A stretch of 64,000 nt of DNA from Acidimicrobiales bacterium (GTDB taxonomy: Bacteria > Actinomycetota > Acidimicrobiia > Acidimicrobiales > JAVJTC01), in NCBI GenBank assembly GCA_040219085.1, contig JAVJTC010000024.1, forward strand, positions 1 through 64,000, read 5' to 3'. The stretch's first letter is position 1. Each line of letters begins with the position of its first letter. The notes below the pieces were generated by a model, which had not been told where the DNA came from, ran no database searches, and was given only the letters and a program-made list of their open reading frames with translations. A program made the translations under genes and the position numbers. Shown in pieces: positions 7,235 through 16,082 of the stretch.

Positions 7235-8392
7235 ATGGATTTCCAACTCGACGACGAGCAGCAGATGTTCTTCGACATGGTCCACGACTGGGTGGACCGG
7301 GAGTTCCCCAAGGACGTCGCGCTCGAGCTCGAGCGCAGGGAGCACGAGTTCCCCCAGGCCATGTGGGACAAGATGGGCGAGGCCGGGTTCCACGCCCTGA
7401 GCCTCCCCGAGGAGTACGGCGGCGGGGGGGCCGACATCACCACCCAGATGCTCCTCGCGCGCGGGCTCGCGAAGAACCTCTCCGGGCTCACCTGGATCTG
7501 GGGTACCTCCTCGTTCTGCGCGAAGACCGTCGCCGAGTACGCGGGTGACGAGGCCCGCGCCGAGATCCTCCCCCGGCTCGCGCGCGGCGAGAACCGCCTC
7601 GGCATCGCAGTAACCGAACCGGGCGGAGGCACCGACGTGCTCGGCGCGATGCGCACACGCGCCCGCCGGGTGGACGGCGGCTGGTCGATCACCGGTCAGA
7701 AGATCTGGACGACGATGGCCGACACGGCCGACTACCTGGTCCTGCTGGCGAGGACCTCCGACGAGGACAAGCCCTCACGGGGCCTGACGTCGTTCCTCGT
7801 CCCGACGGGCACAGAGGGCTACACGGCCCGGCCGATCGACAAGGTCGGCCTCCGCTGCATGAGCTCGTGCGAGGTGTTCCTCGACGACGTGTTCGTCCCC
7901 GACCATCTCGTGATCGGTGAGGTGGGTCGCGGGTGGTACCAGATGCTCACCTCGCTCAACAACGAGCGGATCATGCTCGCTGCGCTGTGCACCGGAATCA
8001 TCGACGGATGCATCGAGGAGGCGCGGCAGTACCTTCTCGACCGCCACGCCTTCGGCAACCCGATCGGCTCGTACCAGGCGATGCAGCATCACCTCGCCAA
8101 CATGGCCATGGGGCAGGCCAAGTCCGAGATGCTCACCTACCGCGCCGCGTGGATGCAACAGGAGGGCCTGCCGTGCGGGACCGAGGCGAACATGGCGAAG
8201 GTCGTCGCCTCGGAGGAGGCCTTCACCGCTGCCGACACGTACTTCCAGATCCTCGGCGGCATGGGCTACTCGGCCGAGACCCAGGCTCAGCGGTACTGGC
8301 GCGATGTCCGCATCTTCCGGATTGCGCCCATCACCAACGAGATGGCCCGGAATCAGATCGCCATGTCGATGGGCATGCCCCGGTCCTTCTGA
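7235..8392 (+). CDS. Acyl-CoA dehydrogenase
   Basis: 385 residues, the standard family length. Helical N-terminal domain, then the flavin/substrate segment GIAVTEPGGGTDV (about 122-134) and ITGQKIWTTMADTADYLVLLAR, then the C-terminal helical domain with YLLDRHAFGNPIGSYQAMQHHLANM and YWRDVRIFRIAPITNEMARNQIA. It oxidises the alpha-beta bond of an acyl-CoA, passing electrons to ETF, in fatty-acid or steroid side-chain breakdown. The C-terminal 'IAPITNEM' differs from the common 'IYEGTSEI' but keeps the Glu, so chain-length class is open. An acyl-CoA synthetase lies about 5 kb downstream on the other strand. Confidence 0.88.
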   Translation: MDFQLDDEQQMFFDMVHDWVDREFPKDVALELERREHEFPQAMWDKMGEAGFHALSLPEEYGGGGADITTQMLLARGLAKNLSGLTWIWGTSSFCAKTVAEYAGDEARAEILPRLARGENRLGIAVTEPGGGTDVLGAMRTRARRVDGGWSITGQKIWTTMADTADYLVLLARTSDEDKPSRGLTSFLVPTGTEGYTARPIDKVGLRCMSSCEVFLDDVFVPDHLVIGEVGRGWYQMLTSLNNERIMLAALCTGIIDGCIEEARQYLLDRHAFGNPIGSYQAMQHHLANMAMGQAKSEMLTYRAAWMQQEGLPCGTEANMAKVVASEEAFTAADTYFQILGGMGYSAETQAQRYWRDVRIFRIAPITNEMARNQIAMSMGMPRSF

Positions 8393-8423
8393 GGCACGGG
8401 CACACCCTCCCCGGCTCCGTGAC

Positions 8424-9590
8424 TCAGCTGAGGTCCCGGAAGAACGCCCGAATGTCGCCCATCAGCAGTTCGGGCTCCTCCATCGGGTGGAAGTGCCCTC
8501 CGGAGGGCATCTCAGTCAGACGCGTCAGGTTGTAGAAGCTGCGCATCAGCGCCTCCGGCATCAACATCAGCTCCTGGGGCCACAGGGTGATCGCCGTCGG
8601 CGCCTCGACGACGGGCTCGCGGTCATGCGACGGCTGCCACAGGTTGTGTTGAGCCTCCCAGTAGTACCGCATGGACGTGACCATCGAGTCGGTGACCCAG
8701 TACAGCATCGCGGTCGTGATGAGGTCGTCCTTGGAGAATCGGGCCTCGGGGTCGCCGCCTGAATCGCTCCAGTGGGTGCGGCGCTCGAGGATCCACGCGA
8801 GCGAACCGACCGGCGAGTCGTGCAGTCCATAGGCGAGGGTCTGAGGGTCGTCGCTCTGGACCACGAGGTGGCTGGTCGCAACAGCTGCCATCCGTTGCGC
8901 GGTGTGGTGGAAACGGTGCTTCTCGTGGTCCGCGTACTCGTCCTCGGTCGGCAGGCCCTTCTCGAACAACGTCATCGGGCAACACACGCCGAGGTGCACG
9001 CCGTAGACGTGGTCGGGATGGACATGGCCGAGCTGGGCGGTGATCAGCCCACCCCAGTCGCCGCCGTAGGCGGCATACCGGTCGTACCCCAGCACGTCGC
9101 GCATCAACGTGTCCCACAGCTCAGCGGTACGCATCCAGTCGACACCGGGTTCGGTGAGCGGCGTGGAGAACCCGAACCCCGGCAGCGACGGAACGATCAC
9201 GTCGAACGCGTCCGCGGGGTCGCCACCGTGCGCGCCGGGATCGGCGAGCGGGCCGATGACCTTCTGGAAGTCCCAGAACGTCCAGGGCCATCCGTGCGAG
9301 AGGATGAGCGGCTTCGGGTTCGGGCCGACGCCGGGCTCGCGGATGAAGTGCACGGGAATCCCGTCGATCACGGTCCGGTGGTGGGAGTAGGCGTTCATCG
9401 CCGCCTCGTGGACCCGCCAGTCGTATCCGTCGAGCCAGTAGGCGACAAGCTCTTCGAGGTATCCGCGCGCGACCCCGTAGCGCCAGTCGTCGTTGGCGAA
9501 GTCCACCGGCCAGCGGGTGGCCTCGAGGCGACGACGGAGATCGTCGATCACCTCGTCGGACACGGCGATCGTGAAGTCCTCAATGCTCAC
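8424..9590 (-). CDS. Epoxide hydrolase (alpha/beta hydrolase with EHN domain)
   Basis: 388 residues. The N-terminal EHN-type cap (DDLRRRLEATRWP..., WRYGV..YLEELVAYW, about 10-60) is followed by an alpha/beta hydrolase. It shows the oxyanion motif HGWPW near 95, the nucleophile elbow GGDWGG near 177 (Asp nucleophile) and the catalytic His in GGHFHPMEEPELL near 365. It opens epoxides to diols. The start is GTG 9590 preceded by GAGGG. That start overlaps the end of the upstream methyltransferase by 11 nt, so the two genes form an operon. Confidence 0.85.
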   Translation of the reverse strand: MSIEDFTIAVSDEVIDDLRRRLEATRWPVDFANDDWRYGVARGYLEELVAYWLDGYDWRVHEAAMNAYSHHRTVIDGIPVHFIREPGVGPNPKPLILSHGWPWTFWDFQKVIGPLADPGAHGGDPADAFDVIVPSLPGFGFSTPLTEPGVDWMRTAELWDTLMRDVLGYDRYAAYGGDWGGLITAQLGHVHPDHVYGVHLGVCCPMTLFEKGLPTEDEYADHEKHRFHHTAQRMAAVATSHLVVQSDDPQTLAYGLHDSPVGSLAWILERRTHWSDSGGDPEARFSKDDLITTAMLYWVTDSMVTSMRYYWEAQHNLWQPSHDREPVVEAPTAITLWPQELMLMPEALMRSFYNLTRLTEMPSGGHFHPMEEPELLMGDIRAFFRDLS

Positions 9591-10470
9591 GGAGCCCTCC
9601 CGTTGGCGACGTGCGGGTGTACGAACGCAGTCGACCCAGCGCAACCCGGACCCGCGCCGTCAGCGCCGCCTTCGCACGCTCAGCCACAAGCGCGACCCGA
9701 TGCCGGACCCACCGCGACGCCCGGCGGTCCCAACGCACCCCCGGACCGGAGGATCCAGACGTCGTCACCGCCGGAACGTGCCGCCTCGCCGGCCTGCACA
9801 CCCATAACGGTGACTCGGGAGGCAGACCTGCCCGCTCGACCACGTCCGCTGGCAGGTAGGCGCCCGCATCCCAGCGGCGCACCACGAGACCGCCCTCACG
9901 CAACCGGTCCTCGAGGTCGGTGCCGTAGAACCGGAGGTGCTCGGGGAAGCCGAAACGGCGCCTGCGTTCCTCGGGCGGCGCCGTCGGATCCTCGTCGGTC
10001 GGACGATCACGTCGCCAGGGGACCTGGATCAACGCGACCCCACCGGGCGAGAGGATCCTCGCCATCTCCGCGATGGCCGTCCGGTCGTCGGGGATGTGCT
10101 CGAGGACGTGGAACGAGACGATCACGTCCACGGCGCCGTCGCGCAGGCCCATCCGGCACGCGTCCGAACGGAAGTCCACATCGCGGTGCCGACCGATGTC
10201 GGTGGCAAGGTAGCGATCGTCGACGTACCGCTCCAACAGCCGCCTGCCGATCTTCGTCGGACCGAACTCGAGCGCGACGTTTGCCGTGGAGACGACTGGC
10301 GCCAGCCGGTCCAGGATCAGAGCGAGGTGCCGGTGGCGCACCACCGCCCCACAGTGCGGGCACACCGCTGCGGTCGACCCCGCTGGACCGCCGTCCCACT
10401 CGTGAACGTCGGTCTCACAGACAGGGCACCGGTACGGAGACGGGGGAGCGAGATCATCCGGTGTTCCCAC
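9580..10470 (-). CDS. SAM-dependent methyltransferase with N-terminal zinc ribbon
   Basis: 296 residues. The N-terminal CPVC (15, 18) and CPHC (37, 40) form a zinc-ribbon pair. The class I methyltransferase core has LEFGPTKIG (about 67-75), the acidic strand region ATDIG, and VSFHVLEHIPDD (about 113-124), typical of Methyltransf_11. A basic tail of about 50 residues (RASRWVRHRVALVAERAKAA) follows the core and may be membrane- or nucleic-acid-associated. The substrate is unknown; similar proteins occur with cell-surface glycan genes. The start GTG 10470 follows from a leaderless -10 box. Confidence 0.7.
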   Translation of the reverse strand: MGTPDDLAPPSPYRCPVCETDVHEWDGGPAGSTAAVCPHCGAVVRHRHLALILDRLAPVVSTANVALEFGPTKIGRRLLERYVDDRYLATDIGRHRDVDFRSDACRMGLRDGAVDVIVSFHVLEHIPDDRTAIAEMARILSPGGVALIQVPWRRDRPTDEDPTAPPEERRRRFGFPEHLRFYGTDLEDRLREGGLVVRRWDAGAYLPADVVERAGLPPESPLWVCRPARRHVPAVTTSGSSGPGVRWDRRASRWVRHRVALVAERAKAALTARVRVALGRLRSYTRTSPTGGLREH

Positions 10471-10477
10471 CCACCCG

Positions 10478-10483
10478 ACACTA
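10478..10483 (-). promoter_or_regulatory. -10 box TAGTGT of the methyltransferase/epoxide hydrolase operon
   Basis: On the minus strand TAGTGT is followed by 7 nt and then GTG 10470, with no Shine-Dalgarno. Confidence 0.5.
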
Positions 10484-10568
10484 GGACGAATCGACTCCCG
10501 TGACCGGACGACTAACGTCGGCGGCCACGACAGCCGCCGCCGAGGGCGGCGCGGAGACGGGGGATGAG

Positions 10569-11372
10569 ATGGGGCGTTTCGACGGGAAGATCGTCGCGGT
10601 CACGGGTTCCGGACAGGGGATCGGTCGCGCCGCGGCACTGGCCTTCGCACAGGAGGGCGCTTCGGTCGTGCTCGCCGAACTCTCCGCCGAGCTCGGCGCC
10701 GCACTTGCCTCAGAGATCCGGTCCGACGGCGGTTCGTGCCTCCACGTCGAGACCGATGTGGCGGACCCGGACAGCGTCCGCGCACTCATGGCAGCGGTCG
10801 CCGACGAATACGGCCGCCTGGACGTCCTGCACAACAACGCCGGCATCCACGAGACCAAGCTCACGGAGAAGGCGGCGAGCTACGAGCTCGACGACGACGC
10901 GTGGACCCGCGTGATCGACGTGAACCTGAAGGGGACGTGGATGTGTTCCAAGTACGCCGTCCCGCTCCTGGAGGCAGCCGGCGGCGGCGTGATCGTCAAC
11001 GCCGCGTCGATCGGCGGAATGGTCGGCTATCCGATGGGGTCGGCCTACGGACCGTCGAAGGCGGGGGTCATCCAGCTCACCCGGGGGATGGCGCTGGAGC
11101 TCGCGCCGAAGTCGATCCGGGTCGTGTGCTACTCGCCGGGGAACACCGACACGCCGATGGTCTCGGAGTACTACGACAGCGCGCCCGACGATCAGCGGGA
11201 CTACCTGATGCGGCAGATGATCGACACCCACCTGATCCACCGGCTGGGTCGCGTCGAGGAGATCGCGGAGGTCGTCCTGTTCCTCGCCAGCGAGGCCGCG
11301 AGCTTCATGACGGGCAACTGCGTCACCGTCGACGGCGGGACGTTGGCCTGGCGCGGCGTACAGGACTCCTAG
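10569..11372 (+). CDS. Short-chain dehydrogenase/reductase (SDR)
   Basis: 267 residues. Classical SDR: cofactor motif TGSGQGIG (about 13-20), NNAG (about 93-96), catalytic Ser in NAASIGG and YGPSK (about 159-163), and a C-terminal DGG end. An NAD(P)H-dependent oxidoreductase of alcohol/ketone substrates; specificity unknown. The start is ATG 10569 with GGGGGA upstream. A frame extension to GTG 10500 exists but adds only a low-complexity Ala/Thr/Gly leader. Divergent from the methyltransferase; a TAACGT at 10512-10517 may be its -10 box. Confidence 0.85.
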   Translation: MGRFDGKIVAVTGSGQGIGRAAALAFAQEGASVVLAELSAELGAALASEIRSDGGSCLHVETDVADPDSVRALMAAVADEYGRLDVLHNNAGIHETKLTEKAASYELDDDAWTRVIDVNLKGTWMCSKYAVPLLEAAGGGVIVNAASIGGMVGYPMGSAYGPSKAGVIQLTRGMALELAPKSIRVVCYSPGNTDTPMVSEYYDSAPDDQRDYLMRQMIDTHLIHRLGRVEEIAEVVLFLASEAASFMTGNCVTVDGGTLAWRGVQDS

Positions 11373-11414
11373 CGGACCGGCCGGGTCCTCTGGCAGCCCC
11401 CGACGACGGTCGGC

Positions 11415-11420
11415 TAGCGT
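11415..11420 (+). promoter_or_regulatory. -10 box TAGCGT upstream of the large secreted protein
   Basis: TAGCGT is followed by about 44 nt to ATG 11465, which has GGGAGG four nt before it. This is a leadered gene, in contrast to the many leaderless ones here. Confidence 0.4.
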
Positions 11421-11464
11421 GGCGCTGGGTACGGGACAGTGGTCATATGGCTCTGGGAGGGCAC

Positions 11465-13306
11465 ATGCTACGGCCGAGATCAGCCTCGCTTCCGGTCGCA
11501 CTCACGGTGCTGGCTCTGATGGCCGTCGGCCTCGCGAGCGCCACCACGAGCGGCGCGGAGGAGGGCCCCCTCGGCCCCGGGGACTTCACGCCCCTGGCGA
11601 CCGGTGGTTTCACCGACATCGTCGACGGCGACGCCGGGCTGGTCCCGAGCGGCATCGGCAACGAGTTCCAGGTCTTCGCCTGGTCGATGGCCTACTACGA
11701 CGGTGCGCTGTTCGTGGGTACCGGGACGATCCCGAGGTCGAGTGCGCTCACGACATCACCACCAGAGGTTCTCGAGCGCTGGCGCGCGGAAATCTGGCGG
11801 TACGACTTCGGCGGCGCTGACGGCAGCGAGGGCCACTGGACCCGGGTGTACCGGTCACCGCTCGTGCCACTGTTCGGCATATTGCCCAGCCTCCCGAAGG
11901 ACTTCGGCTACCGCGCCATGACGGTCTGCGACGGCCGCCTGTTCGTCACGACGAACGGAATCGCCCCACGCATTCTCTTCTCGGCCGACGGCGAGACGTT
12001 CGGTCAGGTCAACCTGACGGGCCTCCCGACCGATCAACTCGGCTACCGGGCGCTCGAGTGCCTGGACGGCACGCTCGTGACATCCCCGATCGGAACGAGC
12101 ACCAACCCCGACATCGCGCCGACCCCGCCGCTCGTCTTCGCGAACGCCGACCCGTTGACGAGGCCCTGGGTCCAGATCAACGACCCCGGTTTCGGCGACG
12201 ACGCGAACCAGGCGATCTTCTCGATGACCACGTGGGACCGCGACGGCGACGGCGACGCCGAGACCCTCGTGGCGTCGACTGTCAACAACACGACCGGCGC
12301 CCAGGTCTGGGTCAATGAGAGGCCATGCGCGCTGTTGACGTGCGCCGGCGCGGAGAACCGCTGGGAGAAGCTCATCTCCGCCGGAGCGGGGCGTCCCTTC
12401 GAGCCACCGTGGGTGCGCTCGGGCGACTGGGGCCCCCACAACGCCGGTGCCGGGTGGATGACGGAGTACCAGGGGGACGTCTGGATCGGGTTCAGTTCAG
12501 CGGCCTCGAGTGGCGATGGCGTGGGGCTCGGCGAGATCGTCCGGCTCCACCCGGATGGCACGTGGGAGCTCGTCACAGGGATGTCCCGGTCCCCGTGGCC
12601 GGGATACAACACTCCGGCGGACTTCTCGGACCTCGGCGCGATCGGCGGCAGCGCGTCCTCCTACGCGGCCATCGACCTCGACGCCGGGATCGCAGCCACG
12701 ACGTTCTTCACTGCAGGGCCCGAGACCTCAGTTCCGTACCCGCTGCAGGGGAACTCGTGCGACCCCGCGGCCGACACGGCCGATCCCGCCTGCTCACCCT
12801 CCGGCGACCGGGGGGTCGGCATGAGCGACGTTCCCTCCCCCGCGCAGGCACCGCCGGGATTCAGCGAGGGCGCCTACAACACCCGAGTTCTCCAGCTGTA
12901 CACCGAACTCAACGCGATCGACGGCGTCGACCTCGCCGTCCCCTCACCCATCGAAGCGGACTGGGACGCCATCCATCCGCTCGTCAGGGAGTGGATCGGG
13001 TTCGAGCGGCTCCAGGCATCGGCCACCACCGGCTACATCTGGCAGATGACCGAGCACGACGGGCTGCTCTACGTCTCAGGCCTCGACCGGGCGACCCCCC
13101 CGGACGGCTTCGACATCGTCGCGACAGCCGGTGGACAATCCCCGAGCTTCGTCGATGTGATGACCACCGGATTCGACAACACGCTCAACGCCGGAGGCCG
13201 CACCATGGTCTCCACCGACTTCGGGCTGGCGGTCGGGACTCTCAACCTCGCCGCCTTCCGTGGCCTCACGGGCGACGCAGGAGCCGAAGTCTGGCTCGGG
13301 GGCTGA
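11465..13306 (+). CDS. Large secreted protein of unknown family, propeller-like repeats
   Basis: 613 residues. Sec signal peptide: MLRPR, hydrophobic core to about residue 22, then ASATTSGA as the likely cleavage site. The mature part has recurring short blocks of the form '-Y/C-DG-LFV/LYV-' (YYDGALFVGTG, VCDGRLFVTTNG, EHDGLLYVSGLD) and an acidic DRDGDGDAETL loop. This pattern suggests a beta-propeller with a calcium-binding loop. Cys pairs (CALLTC, CDPAAD..ADPAC) probably make disulfides. I cannot name a family or function. The ATG 11447 nine residues upstream is possible, but the Shine-Dalgarno favours 11465. It runs convergently into the acyl-CoA synthetase. Confidence 0.7.
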   Translation: MLRPRSASLPVALTVLALMAVGLASATTSGAEEGPLGPGDFTPLATGGFTDIVDGDAGLVPSGIGNEFQVFAWSMAYYDGALFVGTGTIPRSSALTTSPPEVLERWRAEIWRYDFGGADGSEGHWTRVYRSPLVPLFGILPSLPKDFGYRAMTVCDGRLFVTTNGIAPRILFSADGETFGQVNLTGLPTDQLGYRALECLDGTLVTSPIGTSTNPDIAPTPPLVFANADPLTRPWVQINDPGFGDDANQAIFSMTTWDRDGDGDAETLVASTVNNTTGAQVWVNERPCALLTCAGAENRWEKLISAGAGRPFEPPWVRSGDWGPHNAGAGWMTEYQGDVWIGFSSAASSGDGVGLGEIVRLHPDGTWELVTGMSRSPWPGYNTPADFSDLGAIGGSASSYAAIDLDAGIAATTFFTAGPETSVPYPLQGNSCDPAADTADPACSPSGDRGVGMSDVPSPAQAPPGFSEGAYNTRVLQLYTELNAIDGVDLAVPSPIEADWDAIHPLVREWIGFERLQASATTGYIWQMTEHDGLLYVSGLDRATPPDGFDIVATAGGQSPSFVDVMTTGFDNTLNAGGRTMVSTDFGLAVGTLNLAAFRGLTGDAGAEVWLGG

Positions 13307-13321
13307 CCAGCGCCGCCCCAG

Positions 13322-14953
13322 CTAGCGGACCGGTTCGATCCCCAGCTCGGCGGCTGCCATCTCCCGTAGCCTGAACTTCTGGATCTTCCCCGTGACCGTC
13401 ATCGGAAAGTCGTCGACGGCGATGACGTACCGCGGGATCTTGAAGTGGGCGATCCGGCCTTCGCAGAACTCCCGAACGGTGTCCGCATCGACTGCGGCGC
13501 CTCCGCCCAGCCGCACGAACGCGCACAGTTCCTCCCCGTAGCGGTCGTCAGGCACGCCGATCACCTGGACGTCGACGATGGCCGGATGGGTGTAGAGGAA
13601 CTCCTCGACCTCGCGCGGCGAGATGTTCTCGCCGCCCCGGATGACGAGATCTTTGATCCGGCCCGTGATGGCGACATAGCCCTCTTCGTCCATGACCGCG
13701 AGATCGCCGGTGTGCATCCAGCCGTCCTCGTCGATGGCCGCCGCGGTGCGCTCCGGATCGTTCCAGTAGCCCTTCATCACGGAGTACCCCCGGGTCTGGA
13801 ACTCGCCCTCGACACCGCGCATCACAACCGCTCCGGTGATCGGATCGGCGATGCGGATCTCCACGTGGGGATGGACGCGACCCACAGAGCCGACACGCTT
13901 GTCGATGGAATCGTCGCATCGGGTCTGGGTGCTCACCGGCGATGTCTCCGTCATCCCGTATGCGATCGCCACCTCGTCCATGTGCATCTTGTCGATCACC
14001 ATGCGCATCACCTCGGTCGGGCACGGCGACCCCGCCATCACCCCCGTGCGCAGCGAGGTGAGGTCATAGGCGTCGAAGTCGGCGACCGCCAGCTCGGCGA
14101 TGAACATGGTCGGCACGCCGTAGAGGCTCGTGCACCGCTGGTCCCGGACCGCCCTCAGCACGCTCACCGGTTCGAAGGACTGGTCGGGCACGACCATGCA
14201 GGCGCCGTGCGAGGTGCAGGCGAGGTTGCCCATGACCATTCCGAAGCAGTGGTAGAAGGGCACGGGGATGCAGACCCGGTCCTGTTCGGTGTAGCCGAGC
14301 AACTCGCCGACGAAGTAGCCGTTGTTCAAGATGTTGCGGTGAGTGAGGGTGGCACCCTTCGGCAGTCCCGTGGTACCCGACGTGTACTGGATGTTGATCG
14401 GATCGTCGGGGTCGAGCGTCGCCGTCCGAGCGGACACCTCCTCGGAGGACACCGCCGCGTGGCGCTCCAGAAGCTCGGCCCAGCTGGCCGAGTCGAAGAA
14501 GACCACCTCGGTGACGCTCGGACACCGGTCGGCGACATCGGCCCACATCGCGACGTAGTCGCTCGCCTTGAACGACGGGGCCGCCAAGAGAAGGCGGCAA
14601 CCGGACTGGTTCAGGGCGTACTCGAGTTCGACAGCGCGATAGGCGGGGTTGAGACACACCATGATCGCCCCGATGCGCGCTGTCGCATACTGCACCACGA
14701 CCCATTCGGCACAGTTCGGCGACCAGAGCCCGACCCGGTCACCCGCCTCGAGACCACTTGCGAGAAGGGCCCGGGCGAGCTCGTCGACCCGGCGGTCCAA
14801 CTCGGCGTAGGACCACCGGAGTTCCTGATGGCACACGACGAGCGCGTCGCGGTCCGGCCAGGTTGCCACTGCCCGCGCGAGATTCGCGTCGATGGTCTGC
14901 TCCAGCAGCGCGACGTCGGTCAGTCCCCTCGTCTGCGCTTCCATCGGATTCAC
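13322..14953 (-). CDS. Acyl-CoA synthetase (AMP-dependent, FadD-like)
   Basis: 543 residues. Adenylate-forming enzyme: P-loop-like YTSGTTGLPKG (about 189-199), YGMTETSP (about 330-337), HTGDLAVMDEEGY and GRIKDLVIRGGENISP, and the catalytic C-terminal Lys in TVTGKIQKF (about 524). It activates a carboxylic acid to acyl-CoA with ATP, the entry step to beta-oxidation or lipid synthesis. Chain length is not predictable. GTG 14953 is used; ATG 14944 three codons later is equally possible. Divergent from ilvE across 130 nt. Confidence 0.88.
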   Translation of the reverse strand: MNPMEAQTRGLTDVALLEQTIDANLARAVATWPDRDALVVCHQELRWSYAELDRRVDELARALLASGLEAGDRVGLWSPNCAEWVVVQYATARIGAIMVCLNPAYRAVELEYALNQSGCRLLLAAPSFKASDYVAMWADVADRCPSVTEVVFFDSASWAELLERHAAVSSEEVSARTATLDPDDPINIQYTSGTTGLPKGATLTHRNILNNGYFVGELLGYTEQDRVCIPVPFYHCFGMVMGNLACTSHGACMVVPDQSFEPVSVLRAVRDQRCTSLYGVPTMFIAELAVADFDAYDLTSLRTGVMAGSPCPTEVMRMVIDKMHMDEVAIAYGMTETSPVSTQTRCDDSIDKRVGSVGRVHPHVEIRIADPITGAVVMRGVEGEFQTRGYSVMKGYWNDPERTAAAIDEDGWMHTGDLAVMDEEGYVAITGRIKDLVIRGGENISPREVEEFLYTHPAIVDVQVIGVPDDRYGEELCAFVRLGGGAAVDADTVREFCEGRIAHFKIPRYVIAVDDFPMTVTGKIQKFRLREMAAAELGIEPVR

Positions 14954-15083
14954 ATCGCCCCCACGTCGTCACTACAGGGCGAACTCTACGCCCGGCAGAA
15001 TTCTTCGGGCCGAACTCGCGGGCGGGGCCCGGCCCGATGAGCCAGTATCTCCCGATGAACTTCTCCCATTCCCCGGTCACATC

Positions 15084-16064
15084 ATGAGCGGCGCTCCGTT
15101 CGGCAGCGTCTTCGCGTCGTCGATGGCCACCACACGCTTCGACGGCACGCTGTGGTCGCCGGTCCAGCTCGAGTCGTCCGAGACGCTGTGCCTTCACCCC
15201 GGGTCGCACGCGCTCCACTACGGCAGCTCGTGTTTCGAGGGGCTCAAGGCCCACCGCCAACCGGACGGAACCGTGGTGGCTTTCCGGGCGGACCGCCATG
15301 CGGCCCGACTCCGCGACAGCGCCAGGCGTCTGTGTCTGCCCGTGCCGACCACAGAGGTCGTTGCGGAACTCATCGAGTCCACGCTCGCCGCGTGCGGTGA
15401 CGACACACCCGACCCACCGGGTTCTTTGTACCTGCGCCCGACGCTGCTCGGTACCGATGAGACCATCGGCGCCGCCGCTCACCCGAGCACGACGGCGATC
15501 CTCTACGTGCTCGCATGCCCGGTGGGCGACTACCTGCCACCCCGACAGCTCACGGTCACCGTCGAGACGACGATGCCGCGCACCACTCCCCAGTTCGGTT
15601 CAGTGAAGACCGGGGCGAACTACGCGATGGCCCTCGGTGTCATCGAGAAGGCGCGGGCCGCCGACAGCGCGGACCAGGTCCTGTTCGCCCCCGGTGGCGT
15701 CATCTCCGAGACAGGGGCGGCCAACGTCGTGCTGATCGACGGCGAGACGCTCCTGACACCCGCACTCACCGACGGCTTCCTGCACGGCGTGACGCGGGAC
15801 TCGCTGTTGCAGCTCGCCGTCGCACGCGGCTGGACCGTCGAGGAACGCACCGTGACAGTCGACGAACTCCGGGACCGGATCAGCCGGCCGACCGCCGAGC
15901 TCGCCCTGACCGGGACAGCGGCCGTCGTGGCGTCGGTCGGAACCGTGGTCATCGACGGCGAAGCGCTCGCTGTCGGAACCCCCGGCGTCAACGACCGCTC
16001 GACCGAGCTGCGCAACGCCCTGATCGACGTCCAGACAGGCGTTACCCGATTGGAGTTCACCTAG
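15084..16064 (+). CDS. ilvE: Branched-chain amino acid aminotransferase
   Basis: 326 residues. Class IV PLP aminotransferase: HALHYGSSCFEGLKAHR near the start, the PLP lysine in SVKTGANYAMAL (about residue 175), and the phosphate-binding ISETGAANVVLIDG and GVTRDSLLQLA segments. It converts Val/Leu/Ile and their 2-oxoacids with glutamate/2-oxoglutarate. The name rests on the EGLKAHR and TGANYA signatures, which separate it from D-amino-acid aminotransferase and ADC lyase. ATG 15084 is the first start giving a standard N-terminus. It stands alone between divergent and convergent neighbours. Confidence 0.82.
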   Translation: MSGAPFGSVFASSMATTRFDGTLWSPVQLESSETLCLHPGSHALHYGSSCFEGLKAHRQPDGTVVAFRADRHAARLRDSARRLCLPVPTTEVVAELIESTLAACGDDTPDPPGSLYLRPTLLGTDETIGAAAHPSTTAILYVLACPVGDYLPPRQLTVTVETTMPRTTPQFGSVKTGANYAMALGVIEKARAADSADQVLFAPGGVISETGAANVVLIDGETLLTPALTDGFLHGVTRDSLLQLAVARGWTVEERTVTVDELRDRISRPTAELALTGTAAVVASVGTVVIDGEALAVGTPGVNDRSTELRNALIDVQTGVTRLEFT

Positions 16065-16082
16065 GCCGACGGCGCCCGCTCT

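Noticed and set aside
10500-10568. GTG 10500 as the SDR start
   Set aside because: It would add 23 low-complexity residues not found in SDRs; ATG 10569 has GGGGGA upstream and starts just before the first beta strand.
13445-15040. 531-codon frame antisense to the acyl-CoA synthetase
   Set aside because: His/Arg/Asp-rich shadow; the sense frame has full adenylate-forming motifs.
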